The notes under the pieces: model-generated
The model's input: only the letters and a program-made list of their open reading frames with translations
What the model was told of the DNA's origin: nothing
Databases searched by the model: none
In this document: positions 52,849 to 61,788 of the stretch, piece by piece
Layout: the number at the start of each line of letters is the position of its first letter
Numbering within the stretch: the first letter of the stretch is position 1
Source of the DNA: Embleya hyalina
GTDB taxonomy: Bacteria > Actinomycetota > Actinomycetes > Streptomycetales > Streptomycetaceae
Length of the DNA stretch: 64,000 nt
Direction: 5' to 3'
Assembly: GCF_003967355.1 (NCBI RefSeq)
Contig: NZ_BIFH01000029.1
Span: 182,759-246,758, forward strand
Position numbers and translations under genes: made by a program

Positions 52849-53253
52849 TCAGGGTTGTTTGGGTACCGGGATGCGTGGGCGGTCGTGTCGGACGGTGCCG
52901 TAGTCCTCGCCGTCGAGCGGACCGAGCACACTCGCGGGCACGAAGGACTCCATCGCCCACGCCCGGGTCTCCACGTCGGCGGCGAAGCCGTACGCCCCCC
53001 AGACGGGCCAGCGCACGCGGGCGCGCCAACTGCCGTCCCGGTACTGGTGCCAACTCACCAGGGTGACCTCGAGGTGTTGCCCGTCCGGGAGGACCATGCG
53101 CACCCGGGGGCCGGTCGGGTGCGCGTCGGCCCGCTTGCGGCGCCCGACGACCCCGCCCGACGGCGGCTCGCGGACGCCGAGCGGTTCCGTGGCCGGCGTG
53201 GGCGAGTCGCCGCCGACGGCCGGATTCCGTACTGCTGCGGTCTGGCTGCTCAC
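52849..53253 (-). CDS. Conserved small streptomycete protein
   Basis: 134 aa from GTG 53251-53253. The C-terminal ~85 residues (RVRMVLPDGQHLEVTLVSWHQYRDGSWRARVRWPVWGAYGFAADVETRAWAMESFVPASVLGPLDG) are a compact beta-rich domain that I recall as a conserved hypothetical of related genomes; the N-terminus is Ser/Gly/Pro-rich and disordered. Contains many Trp and no catalytic motif. Ends directly against the repeat array. Function unknown. Confidence 0.72.
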   Translation of the reverse strand: MSSQTAAVRNPAVGGDSPTPATEPLGVREPPSGGVVGRRKRADAHPTGPRVRMVLPDGQHLEVTLVSWHQYRDGSWRARVRWPVWGAYGFAADVETRAWAMESFVPASVLGPLDGEDYGTVRHDRPRIPVPKQP

Positions 53254-53372
53254 GCGGCCATTGTGCGGCGCCGGAACGATCCGACGGCCCGAAATGCGCC
53301 GCCGCACGCACGCGTCCCACCCGTACGGCGCACGGGGGCGCCACGCGGATGGGACGTGTGGGGGTACTCCGG

Positions 53373-53603
53373 TCAGGAGACCACCCGGAGCTCGGCCGGA
53401 CCGACCACGCTCAACCCGAGCACCGCGGCCAGGTCCTCGACGAGGTTCGCGGCCTGGTCCGGAGTCAGTCGTTCCACCGTCCACTCGTCGGTGGGTCGGC
53501 CGTGCTCGTCGGTGTGCGGGCCGAATCTCAGCTCGATCGGACGTTCGGCGTCGGCGGACGGCAGCACCGGAACCCGGGCCACCAGAGTGACATTGTTCGA
53601 CAT
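53373..53603 (-). CDS. Small hypothetical protein
   Basis: 76 aa from ATG 53601-53603 with AAGGGAG eight bases upstream. Sequence VTLVARVPVLPSADAERPIELRFGPHTDEHGRPTDEWTVERLTPDQAANLVEDLAAVLGL looks like a small beta-alpha protein with an acidic surface. No recognised family. Follows a strong terminator and is separated from its neighbours, so probably monocistronic. Confidence 0.7.
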   Translation of the reverse strand: MSNNVTLVARVPVLPSADAERPIELRFGPHTDEHGRPTDEWTVERLTPDQAANLVEDLAAVLGLSVVGPAELRVVS

Positions 53604-53743
53604 GACGTCGACTCCCTTCGGAGAGCGAAAACGATCGCCGCTGTCATTGCCGGTCACTCCTCACGCTCGCATCGGACACGGACGGTGTCCAGGTGCATCC
53701 CGGTGTCACAAGGAGCGTGCCGGGCGCGCCTCGACGCACCGAA

Positions 53744-53774
53744 AAGCCCCGGCGCGCATCGCGCGCCGGGGCTT
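53744..53774 (-). terminator. Strong hairpin terminator downstream of the penicillin-binding protein
   Basis: AAGCCCCGGCGCGC (53744-53757), loop ATC, GCGCGCCGGGGCTT (53761-53774): a 14-bp perfect stem. It lies 66 bases past the stop of the penicillin-binding protein gene in its direction of transcription. Confidence 0.85.
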
Positions 53775-53839
53775 CGCTTCCGTCGACCGGTCGTGTGGGG
53801 GATCCCCCCGACGCGAGGCCCGAGTCGGTCGGGGTTCGG

Positions 53840-55729
53840 CTAGCCGAAGAAGGCCTTCACCACCGGACCCGCCGCCGAACCACCAGACTTGCCCTTCTCC
53901 ACGAGCACCGCGACCGCGACGTCGTCCTTGAACGCGATCATCCAGCCGTGGGTCAGGGTCTCGCCCTTCTCGTCGAACTCGGCGGTACCGGTCTTGGCGC
54001 CCACCGTGCCCGGGATGCCCTGGAGCATCTTGCCGGAGCCGTTCGCCACCACGCCCTGCATCAGCGCCTTGAGCTGGCCGGCGATCGACGGGTCCAGGGG
54101 ATGCGAGGGCACCCGGCCCGGCACGTCGTCGGGCGCCAGCACCGGCTGGTTGAACTTGCCGGAGGCGATCGTCGCGGCGACCGAGGCCATCACCAGCGGG
54201 CTGGCCAGCACCCGGCCCTGGCCGATCATCGACGCGGCCTTGTCGTTCTCGCCGTTGGCCGGCGGCACCGAGCCGTCGAAGGTGACCGTGCCGACGTCCC
54301 ACTTGGCGCCGATCCCGAACTGGTCGCCGGCGAGCTTGTTCAGCGTGTCGTTCTGGATCTTGGCTCGGTTGCCGATGAAGGCCGTGTTGCAGGACTGCGC
54401 GAAGTCGTCCTGGAACAGCGCCTCGGGCATCGGCTTGAGGCCGTCGTAGTTCTTGAACGTCTGCCCGTTGACCACCAGCGTGTTGTCACACGGCACCTTG
54501 TCGGTCGGCTTGATGCCGGCCTGCAGCAGCGCGCCCGAGGAGACGGTCTTGAAGGTCGAGCCCGGTGGGTAGCGCCCGGTGAAGGCCCGATTGTCACCGT
54601 TCGACGGGGTGTTCGCGGCGGCCAGGATCCCGCCCGACTTGGCGTCGAGCACCACGATCGAGGCGTTGTTGCCGCCGGTCACCGACTTGAGCGCCTTCTC
54701 GGCCTGGTCCTGCACGCCCGGGTCGAGGGTCGTCTTCAGCGACTCCGCCGGCTTGCCCTTGACGTCGACCAGGGTCGCCTTCTCCGCGCCGCCCGCGTCC
54801 ACGACGGTGATCTTCAGGTCGGCGACGCCGGCCAGCTTCTTCTCGTAGCGGTACTGCAGACCGGAGGCGCCCACCTGGTCCGCCGACGAGGCGCTCGGGT
54901 CGGCGTTCTTGAGCAGGTCGGCGTTGTCGCCCGAGGCGACCGTGCCGACGATCTGCTTCGCCACGTCGCCGGACTGCGTCGCCCCCTCCTTGACCTGGAT
55001 CCCGCCCAGACCGGCCAGCTTGACCTGGCCGCCGCCGTCCCACTTCTCCTTGCGCAGCGTCACCAGGGGCAGCGACTGGTTCGGATCCGCCGCCGCGACC
55101 CGGCCCTTGAGCTTGGGGATGTCCAGATCGAACATCGGGTCAGACAGCGCCGCGTACAGCGCGTCCGCGTTGGTGATCTTGGCCGGCCACAACGACAACG
55201 CCACCACGGGCGTCGTGGTGGCCAGCGACTTGCCCGAGCGGTCCAGGATCTCGCCGCGCTTGGGCAGCGTACGATCCCGCTTGATCTTCCCGCTGTCCGC
55301 CAGTTGCGGGTGCACGATGGTCTGGGTCCAGTGCACGGTCGTCTTGCCGTTCGCGGTGACGATCGGGACGGTGGACGCGATCTTGACCGGGTCCGCCACC
55401 CCCTTGAGGGTCAACGTCGCGTTGTACGTGAGCGTGGCCGGCGCGTTGTCCTTGCCCTTGGTGTATGAGTCGGCCTTGTACTCGGCCTTGGCGATCCCCA
55501 GTTGCTTGCTCGTGGTGTCGAGAGCCTGCTTGGCCGTGGCGGGGTTGTCCGTGAAGGACGCCGCCTTGGTCAGGTCACCGCTCTGCCACGCGCTCAGGAA
55601 GTCCCTGGCCGTCGTCTCCGATGTGTCCTTCTTGTCTTCTCCGCCGCTGCACGAGGTCAGCCCGGCGACCACGACGACCGACACCATCAACGGCACGGCC
55701 GACGGCAACCGTCGCATCCTGCTGCCCAC
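53840..55729 (-). CDS. Lipoprotein penicillin-binding protein (MecA-N/NTF2-like plus transpeptidase)
   Basis: 629 aa from GTG 55727-55729, chosen because GGGAGGAA lies seven bases upstream. Lipoprotein signal: basic start, hydrophobic core and lipobox LTSC (Cys 27). Then an NTF2-like MecA-N domain (about 35-150), a PBP dimerisation region (about 155-320) and a transpeptidase domain with S-x-x-K as STFK (391-394), S-x-N as SCN (446-448) and K-T-G (579-581). It is a class B-like D,D-transpeptidase anchored by lipid rather than a helix and acts in peptidoglycan cross-linking. The active site is complete. Divergent from whiB-family gene. Confidence 0.94.
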   Translation of the reverse strand: MGSRMRRLPSAVPLMVSVVVVAGLTSCSGGEDKKDTSETTARDFLSAWQSGDLTKAASFTDNPATAKQALDTTSKQLGIAKAEYKADSYTKGKDNAPATLTYNATLTLKGVADPVKIASTVPIVTANGKTTVHWTQTIVHPQLADSGKIKRDRTLPKRGEILDRSGKSLATTTPVVALSLWPAKITNADALYAALSDPMFDLDIPKLKGRVAAADPNQSLPLVTLRKEKWDGGGQVKLAGLGGIQVKEGATQSGDVAKQIVGTVASGDNADLLKNADPSASSADQVGASGLQYRYEKKLAGVADLKITVVDAGGAEKATLVDVKGKPAESLKTTLDPGVQDQAEKALKSVTGGNNASIVVLDAKSGGILAAANTPSNGDNRAFTGRYPPGSTFKTVSSGALLQAGIKPTDKVPCDNTLVVNGQTFKNYDGLKPMPEALFQDDFAQSCNTAFIGNRAKIQNDTLNKLAGDQFGIGAKWDVGTVTFDGSVPPANGENDKAASMIGQGRVLASPLVMASVAATIASGKFNQPVLAPDDVPGRVPSHPLDPSIAGQLKALMQGVVANGSGKMLQGIPGTVGAKTGTAEFDEKGETLTHGWMIAFKDDVAVAVLVEKGKSGGSAAGPVVKAFFG

Positions 55730-56029
55730 CAGATTCCTCCCGTACGTTCCGCGAACCCCCGACAACCGCCGGCGGCCTCGGTCACGCTACCGGGGCCGCC
55801 GGGGCGAATCGGTCATCGGGCAGGTGTACGACCCACTTGTGACCTGGTTGTTGAGGTGCCCCGAACGAGGGAGTGAGGGATCGCCCTCAACCCTGAGCGA
55901 ACGGGAGCCGAATTCCCCGCGGGAGGAAACCGGTCTCCCATCCGATGCGTCGGTAGGAGCGAGAGGGTCAGTCGGGACCGGGGGCCCGCGTTGACCGTTG
56001 GCACCGTCGAGCAGGAGGAGAACGGGGCG
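55730..56029. promoter_or_regulatory. Divergent region between penicillin-binding protein and WhiB-family gene
   Basis: 300 bases without a gene. Contains the PBP ribosome site (55734-55741 on the minus strand) and AGGAGGAG (56013-56020) for the WhiB gene. No confident promoter hexamers or long palindrome were found. Confidence 0.3.
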
Positions 56030-56347
56030 ATGGGGACCACACGGATCGCCATACCGACACCACCGCGTTACGGGTGGCAGGAGGACGCGTCATGCAGGGG
56101 CCTGGACGCCGGCCTCTTCTTCGGCGACGACCAGGAGCGACCCGGCGAGCGCCGGGCGCGCGAGCGGGTCGCCAAGAAGGTCTGCATCTCCTGCCCCGTG
56201 CGGCTGCGCTGCCACGAGCACGCGATGTCGGTCCCGGAGCGCCGAGGTGTGTGGGCGGGTCTCGGCGAGACCGAACGCGCCGCGCTGTTGCGCGAGCAGG
56301 AGCAGGAGCAGGGGCACGACCGGGAGGAGACCACGACGGCGGCCTGA
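56030..56347 (+). CDS. WhiB-family iron-sulfur transcription factor
   Basis: 105 aa from ATG 56030, with AGGAGGAG nine bases upstream; a TTG at 55991 in the same frame is less likely. The four 4Fe-4S cysteines are Cys 22, Cys 52, Cys 55 and Cys 61 (CISCPVRLRC), followed by the turn GVWAGL (73-78). The C-terminus is Gln/Glu/Arg-rich. WhiB-like proteins bind sigma factor region 4 and respond to NO and O2 in sporulation and stress. I cannot assign it to a named Wbl paralogue. Gene lies between a PBP and a phosphoribosyltransferase gene. Confidence 0.93.
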   Translation: MGTTRIAIPTPPRYGWQEDASCRGLDAGLFFGDDQERPGERRARERVAKKVCISCPVRLRCHEHAMSVPERRGVWAGLGETERAALLREQEQEQGHDREETTTAA

Positions 56348-56393
56348 CCGGGCCGACCGTCGGGTCCCGCCGGGGACGCCGGTGACCGGGGGG

Positions 56394-56969
56394 TCACGCC
56401 GGCAGATCGTCCTCGGTGAGCAGGCCACGCACGTCCAGTCGGGCCCGCACGTGCGGTGCGCAGGCATCCACCACCACCGCCGCGCCGATCCACTCGGCGC
56501 CGGCCTCGGTGACCATGCGCCGCACCGCGCTCGCCTGTGCGCCGGTCTCGATCCACTCGTCGACGAGCAGTACCCGATCGCCCGGGCGGAACAGCCGGCC
56601 CGGGACCACGAGGGTGAGGCCGCCGTCCTGGTATTCCGGCGGGGTGGCGGCACGCAGCATGGGATCGGCGGCGGGCCCCCGGTGCTCGCCCACGATCCGT
56701 CGATCCTTGCGGATCTCCACGAAGCCGACGCCCAGATGCAGCGCCGTGATCGGACCGAGCACGAGGCCGCGCGTCTCGATGCCGACGATCAGCGTCGGTC
56801 GCGCGTCGGCGTGCAGTGCGCCGAGCCCGGGGCCGAGCATCGCGAGCAGTTCGGGGTCGTGCCACCACTCGGACGCGTCGGCGAAGGTCCCCCACGAGGT
56901 CTCCCGCCAGGTGAACGCGTCGGCGAGTCGGCGCGCGACGGCTCCCAGGCTGCCCTGACGGCTCGTCAC
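56394..56969 (-). CDS. Phosphoribosyltransferase-family protein
   Basis: 191 aa from GTG 56967-56969. The PRPP loop is VLLVDEWIETGAQASA, matching the type I PRTase signature with D-E-W replacing the usual D-D; the hood contains IVGIETRGLVLGPITALHLG. Similar to adenine phosphoribosyltransferase in outline, but the N-terminal region is not typical of Apt. May salvage a nucleobase or act as a regulator. Substrate unknown. Converges on the WhiB gene. Confidence 0.83.
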   Translation of the reverse strand: MTSRQGSLGAVARRLADAFTWRETSWGTFADASEWWHDPELLAMLGPGLGALHADARPTLIVGIETRGLVLGPITALHLGVGFVEIRKDRRIVGEHRGPAADPMLRAATPPEYQDGGLTLVVPGRLFRPGDRVLLVDEWIETGAQASAVRRMVTEAGAEWIGAAVVVDACAPHVRARLDVRGLLTEDDLPA

Positions 56970-57054
56970 CTCGGCGCCACCCCGTTTCGTTCCCCGCACC
57001 GGCCCGTGTCGATCTTCGACCGGACAGATTACCGGGACGGGCACACCGCCGCGG

Positions 57055-57300
57055 CCGGCACGGTGCCGGCACTCGGGCTTCGGCGGCCGCGGTTGCCGCA
57101 CGCGACTCGGACCGCTCGCGGTCGGCTCACAAGACTCGGACCGCTCGCGGTCGCCACGCGCGGCTCGGGCCGCTCGCGGTCGGCGTGCGCGATCTCGGGC
57201 GGCGCTCGGATGCCGCACACGGGCCTCGGCGGCCGGCGGCGCGCGAACTCGGGCGGCCGGCGGTTGCCGCCCGGCGGCGACGGCGGCCGTCCGCCCCGAC
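57055..57300. repeat. Cluster of short direct repeats around CTCGGACCGCTCGCGGTCG
   Basis: ACTCGGACCGCTCGCGGTCG occurs at about 57109 and 57135 and with one change at about 57164 (GCTCGGGCCGCTCGCGGTCG); related GGCGGCCGGCGGTTGCCG and CGGCGGCCGCGGTTGCCG copies flank them. The gap 56970-57316 holds no gene that I can support. Confidence 0.7.
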
Positions 57301-57316
57301 TGCCGTCGCCACGTGG

Positions 57317-57544
57317 TCAGTCGGCGCCGGGCCGATCCAACGGCTGTTCGACCAGCGCCAGTACGCGACTGGCCATGAACCGCGCCGTGCGCACCACCGT
57401 GCCCGTCCGGGTCAACTCGCTCACCTCGACCACGCCGCGCCGGACCGCGACGTCGAGCCGGCGCCCCGCGCGGGTCGCGGTCATCTCGTAGGTCTTGGTG
57501 CTGTCGCCCGCGTCGACCACTATCTCGACCCGATCGCCCTTCAT
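57317..57544 (-). CDS. Small conserved hypothetical protein
   Basis: 75 aa from ATG 57542-57544 with AAGGGGG upstream. Strand-rich: RVEIVVDAGDSTKTYEMTATRAGRRLDVAVRRGVVEVSELTRTGTVVRTARFMASRVLALVEQPLD. I recall similar short proteins in streptomycetes but know no function. Divergent from the kinase gene. Confidence 0.72.
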   Translation of the reverse strand: MKGDRVEIVVDAGDSTKTYEMTATRAGRRLDVAVRRGVVEVSELTRTGTVVRTARFMASRVLALVEQPLDRPGAD

Positions 57545-57740
57545 TCGTGCCCCCTTCGACCGATTACCTCCATCTTCTCCCACAGGTCCGACATCGACGG
57601 GCGCTCCGCCGGGGTGGTCCGGCGCCGACTCCGGGGCGCCTTACCGCGCCGGGCACCGGGGTTCCTCTAACGTGTCTCGCACAGGGAATTCGGGCAGACG
57701 AAACCCGGACGACGGCACCACGCGAGGGGATCGGGCACAC

Positions 57741-59939
57741 ATGACGATGGTGCGGCTGCGACGGCAGGATCCGCGCATCGTCGGTTCGTATCGGTTGCTG
57801 CGTCGTCTCGGGGCCGGCGGCATGGGTGTGGTCTACCTCGGGGTGGACCGGCACGGCACCCGGGTCGCGCTCAAGCTGATCCGCCAAGAGCTGGCCGGGA
57901 ACCCGGAGTTCCGCTCCCGCTTCGCGCGCGAGGTGGCCGCGGCGGCGATGGTGCGCGGCAATCGTACGGCCGCCCTCGTGGACGCCGACGCGGGCGCCGA
58001 CCGGCCCTGGTTGGCCACCGTGTACGTGCCCGGCCCGTCCCTCCAGCGCCGGGTCGGCGAACGCGGCCCGATGGGCTGTCTGGACCTGGCCCGGATCGGC
58101 TCGGCGGTGGCCGACGGCCTGGTGTCCGTGCACGCGGTCGGCGTCGTGCATCGGGACGTGAAACCGTCCAACATCCTGCTGTCCCCGGACGGGCCGCAGA
58201 TCATCGACTTCGGCATCGCCTACGCGGACGGCGCCGGCACCCTGACCGTCACCGGAACGGCCGTCGGATCACCGGGATTTCTGGCCCCCGAACAGGTGCG
58301 CGGGCAGACCGTGACGCCGGCGACCGACATCTTCGCGCTCGGCGTCACGCTGGCCTACGCGGGGCGCGGGGCACCGCCGTTCGGGTCGGGGCCGGTGGAC
58401 GCGCTGCTGTATCGCGTCGTGCACGAGGAACCCGACCTGGAGGGTGTGCCGGAGCAGGTGGTGCCGTTGATCGCGGCGTGCCTGTCCAAGGATCCGCGGA
58501 TGCGGCCCACCGCCGAGCAGGTCCGCGAGCGGCTGGCCGCGATCGCCCGGCGGCGCGAGGCCGAACGGGGTACGCCGGCGCGCGGCACGGCGGGGGCGCC
58601 GTCGACCGCGGCTCCGGCCGCGATGAAGGGCGGCGCGACGGTCGCGGCGGGGCCGAGGGAGCGGGACCGCGAGCGGGAGCGGGAACGGGCCAGGCGCGAG
58701 GCGGCGCGGCGCGAGGGGGCGCGGCGGGACGAGGACACGCGGGCCGAGCGCTCGGCGGCGCAGCGCGCGGAGACGGGTCGGCCGGAGTCGGGGCGCGCGG
58801 AGCCCGGCCGGGGGTCGGCGGAGGGGCACGGCGCGGGCCGGGCCGAGTCGGGTCGCCACGACGGGGCGCGGCACGAGGCGACGCGCCCGGACGCGGCCCG
58901 GCACGACGCGCGGGCACACGGGTCCGAGGGCCAGGGGGCCGACCGGCGCGGCGCGGACGGCGCACGGGCGGAGCACGCGGTCCGGCACGAGCCCGGGCGG
59001 GGCGACGCCGGGCGGCAGGAGCCGCGGCAGGAGTCGGCCCGGCACGAGACGCGTCCCGACGGGGGTCGGCCCGACACGGGGCGGCCCGACGCCGGCCGCG
59101 GCGAGCGCTCCGAGGCGTCGCGCGGCCCGACCGCGGAGCGCCCCGACCGGGCGGAACGGGCCGAGCGCGCGGAACGATCGGATCGCGCGGAGCGGGTGAA
59201 CCACTCGGAGCGCTCGAATCACCCGGACCGCCCGGATCGCACCGACGGCAAGCGGGCCGGCCGGGTCGACCACGGCCCGCGCTCCCGCGCGGTAGCCAGC
59301 TCCGGCCCCGGCTCGGGATCCGCGTCCGCCACCCCGCGCCGCCGTCGGCCCGAGGAGCGACGGCGGTTGCTCATCCAGCAGTTGGTCGTCTTCGTGGTGG
59401 TCACCGCGATCGCCGCGTTCGCGATCGCCGCGTTCCAGAGCGACGGCGGCGACGACGGGCCGAAGGTGCCCGCGGCCGCCGATCCGGCCCCGCCGCAGGC
59501 GCCCGGGCCGTTCCGGATCGGTCCGGCGCACGGCTCGATCCCGATCGCGGACTGGTCGGACCGCACCTACTCCGACCCGTCGGTGAGCGGCGCCACGGTC
59601 ACCCTCACCGACGGCACGGCCGTGGTCGGCAGCGACCGGGTCACCCTCGGCGACGTGGTCCCGGCGAGCCTGGACGGCGCCCCGGCGGTGGTCGTGGTGC
59701 TCACCCGTACCCCCGGCGCGGGCGGCCCGGCGACGCACCTGGTGGAACTCTTCCGCTTCGCCAACGGCGCGCCGACCACGGTGGCGGCGCTCGCCGCGCT
59801 CGCCGATCCGCAGGCGGTCGCCACCCGCTGGACGGTGGTCGAGGGCGGCATCTCGCGCATCCAGTCCTACCTGGACGTCCCCGACGTGACCACCCGCTAC
59901 GTGGTCGGCCCATCCGGCGTCCTGGTCCCCACCGCCTGA
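57741..59939 (+). CDS. Transmembrane Ser/Thr protein kinase with long charged linker
   Basis: 732 aa from ATG 57741 with GAGGGGATC upstream. N-terminal kinase (about 17-275): glycine loop GAGGMG (24-29), Lys 45, HRDVKPSN (137-144), DFG (156-158) and PEQVRGQ activation end; it is of the PknB/Hanks type. Residues about 285-535 are a low-complexity linker of Arg, Glu, Ala, Gly, His and Asp with loose RAERxxRAERxxH repeats. One membrane helix (about 546-566) and an extracellular domain of ~165 residues of unknown fold follow. Predicted to sense an envelope signal. Substrates unknown. Confidence 0.94.
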   Translation: MTMVRLRRQDPRIVGSYRLLRRLGAGGMGVVYLGVDRHGTRVALKLIRQELAGNPEFRSRFAREVAAAAMVRGNRTAALVDADAGADRPWLATVYVPGPSLQRRVGERGPMGCLDLARIGSAVADGLVSVHAVGVVHRDVKPSNILLSPDGPQIIDFGIAYADGAGTLTVTGTAVGSPGFLAPEQVRGQTVTPATDIFALGVTLAYAGRGAPPFGSGPVDALLYRVVHEEPDLEGVPEQVVPLIAACLSKDPRMRPTAEQVRERLAAIARRREAERGTPARGTAGAPSTAAPAAMKGGATVAAGPRERDRERERERARREAARREGARRDEDTRAERSAAQRAETGRPESGRAEPGRGSAEGHGAGRAESGRHDGARHEATRPDAARHDARAHGSEGQGADRRGADGARAEHAVRHEPGRGDAGRQEPRQESARHETRPDGGRPDTGRPDAGRGERSEASRGPTAERPDRAERAERAERSDRAERVNHSERSNHPDRPDRTDGKRAGRVDHGPRSRAVASSGPGSGSASATPRRRRPEERRRLLIQQLVVFVVVTAIAAFAIAAFQSDGGDDGPKVPAAADPAPPQAPGPFRIGPAHGSIPIADWSDRTYSDPSVSGATVTLTDGTAVVGSDRVTLGDVVPASLDGAPAVVVVLTRTPGAGGPATHLVELFRFANGAPTTVAALAALADPQAVATRWTVVEGGISRIQSYLDVPDVTTRYVVGPSGVLVPTA

Positions 59940-60247
59940 ACACCGTCTCGTCCCCGGCGTCCCTCGGGGGCGGCCCCGCGCATCGTTGCCCGGCCGCGTG
60001 CGACCGGGTTGCCTGGCCGTGCTCCCTCGCGTACCCGGCCGCCTCCGACCGACCGCGGCCGGCCCGCTCCCGATCACGGCCTCCTCACCCCGGCGCGGCA
60101 CCCGCGACCGAGCGCGGGAGACCGCCCCCACACACACCCCGCCGCACACCACCAACGACGACGAGGGGCACCCGGCCCGAGCCGGATGCCCCTCGTTCGT
60201 GTACCGCGCCTTCTCGCGCGCCGCGTCGGATCACGCGGTGTCCGGCC
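59940..60247. other. Gap between kinase and DUF2637 genes
   Basis: 308 bases without a gene. Holds a bidirectional terminator at 60161-60196; the remainder is CA/GC-rich and featureless to me. Confidence 0.5.
60161..60196. terminator. Terminator between convergent kinase and DUF2637 genes
   Basis: ACGAGGGGCA (60161-60170) pairs with TGCCCCTCGT (60187-60196); the stem continues with CCGG/CCGG across one C-A mismatch around a 6-base loop. Followed by TCGTGT on the plus side. Confidence 0.8.
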
Positions 60248-61360
60248 TCAGCCGAACTGGCGCTCCAGGTCCTTCAGTTTGCGCTCCAGCGAGTCGAGCC
60301 GGGGCAGCGTCATGGTGTCGTCCTCGGCGGTGAGGTCGATGACGTCGCGCCGCTCGGCACCGGTGGAAGTGCCCGTCGCCGCCGGGAGTTCGCTCGCTCG
60401 CGTGGGGGAGGCAAGAGCCGGACGGCCGGACGGGCCGTTCGGGTCGGCTGAGCCGCCGTGGCCGGAAACGTCGTTTCCGGCTATAGCAGGCTCCGAGAGT
60501 GCTTCGGAGCCGCCACCTCCCGGCAGAGCAGCCATTTCCTGACGTGCGGCGCCGCGCCGGCCGAAGTGGCCGGTGCCCTCGCCGCGGCTGAGCGCCTTGA
60601 GCTGCGCCCGCTCGCGCTTGCCGTCGATCCGCCGACGCTCGCGGTCGTCCTGCTTGGCCCGCTTGTCCTCGCGGACCTCCTCGACCGCCTCGTCGAGGGT
60701 GCGCACGCCTTCGAGCAGCATGAGCGACCAGGCGTTGAACGTCTCGTGCGGGGCGCGCAGCCACCGCACGATCCGGATCTGCGGCAACGGACGCGGTACC
60801 AGGCCCTGTTCACGCAGCGCGGCCCGACGGGTCTGCTTCAGCGCACGGTCGAACAGGACGGCCGCGGAGAGCGACATGCCGGCGAAGAACTGCGGCGCAC
60901 CCGCGTGCATGTCGCCGCGCGGCGCGTGCACCCAGTTGAACCAGGCCGAGGCACCGGCGAACGTCCAGACCAGTATCCGCGAGCCGAGCGCCGCGTCACC
61001 GTGGCTGGCCTCGCGCACCGCGAGCACGGAGCAGAACATCGCCGCCCCGTCGAGCCCGAACGGCACCAGGTACTCCCAGCCGTTGGCGAGCCCGAGGTTC
61101 TCCCGGCCGAAGCCGACCAGGCCGTGGAACGACAGCGCGGCCGCGACGCCGGCGCAGACGAACAGCAGGGTGTACGAGGCGACCCCGTACATCAGCTCCT
61201 TGCGCCGTCGGCGGTCCTGCTCACGCTCCCAGTTGTCGGATCCTTCCCCGGTATCCGTCGCATCGGCCTTGCGGCGTCGGACGACCAGATACGCCACAAG
61301 CGCCATAAGGGCGACCAGTTCCGCCAAGCCGACGAGGGCCCAGGCCAGGGGTACACCCAT
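60248..61360 (-). CDS. DUF2637 membrane protein
   Basis: 370 aa from ATG 61358-61360, with GGAGATC just upstream. Four hydrophobic helices: PLAWALVGLAELVALMALVAYLVV, SYTLLFVCAGVAAALSFHGLV, YLVPFGLDGAAMFCSVLAV and ILVWTFAGASAWFNWVHAP, the last two typical of DUF2637. A long cytoplasmic C-terminus (about 225-370) is Arg/Lys/Glu-rich and ends with a Leu-zipper-like RLDSLERKLKDLERQFG. DUF2637 proteins occur with Spd transfer genes of conjugative plasmids but also on chromosomes. Role unknown. Confidence 0.85.
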   Translation of the reverse strand: MGVPLAWALVGLAELVALMALVAYLVVRRRKADATDTGEGSDNWEREQDRRRRKELMYGVASYTLLFVCAGVAAALSFHGLVGFGRENLGLANGWEYLVPFGLDGAAMFCSVLAVREASHGDAALGSRILVWTFAGASAWFNWVHAPRGDMHAGAPQFFAGMSLSAAVLFDRALKQTRRAALREQGLVPRPLPQIRIVRWLRAPHETFNAWSLMLLEGVRTLDEAVEEVREDKRAKQDDRERRRIDGKRERAQLKALSRGEGTGHFGRRGAARQEMAALPGGGGSEALSEPAIAGNDVSGHGGSADPNGPSGRPALASPTRASELPAATGTSTGAERRDVIDLTAEDDTMTLPRLDSLERKLKDLERQFG

Positions 61361-61788
61361 GATCTCCAACGAGCTTTGCCTCGCTTCCCGTTCCTGATCC
61401 GATTGCGCGGCGCCCCATACTGGCGGAATTTCGCCTGGTGCGGGTCGAATCCACCGAATATCCCGCGTGTGGGTGACGGGACATTCCCCCGCACATCCAC
61501 TTTTTCGGCCGCCCGTGCGACCCGAACAGGCCACTGCGCCATTTTGGACGACGCTCGACCGTACTGCACTTCCGCGCACACGCTAGTCCAAGATCACATT
61601 CGATCGAAATTGGCATGACCCGATCGGCATGTCGTGAGACAAATCAGGGAAGCCGGCCGCCTCGAATTCCGGGGCGATCGGAAGAAACATCTCAACGAAC
61701 GCAAGAAAGAGAGAAGCGGATCACTACCAACCAAGTACACAAACGAAAGCATTCGGGCGCCAATCGGGACGCAGGTGATCGGATCAAA
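61361..61788. promoter_or_regulatory. AT-richer divergent leader region
   Basis: 428 bases between the divergent DUF2637 and 61789 genes, visibly less GC-rich than the rest of the window (e.g. GATCACATTCGATCGAAATTGG, AAAGAGAGAAGCGG, CAAAATGCATCGG). No gene is supported. Promoters for both genes probably lie here. Direct repeat GGCATG at 61611 and 61626. Confidence 0.4.

Noticed and set aside
51511..53931. Long open frames (up to 806 residues) through the 137-bp array
   Set aside because: Open on both strands at once, low-complexity, and the repeat period is not a multiple of three, so the frame changes between copies.
61615..61788. 58-residue extension of the unrecognised protein at 61789
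   Set aside because: AT-richer codon use and no ribosome site; ATG 61789 has AGGTGATC upstream.
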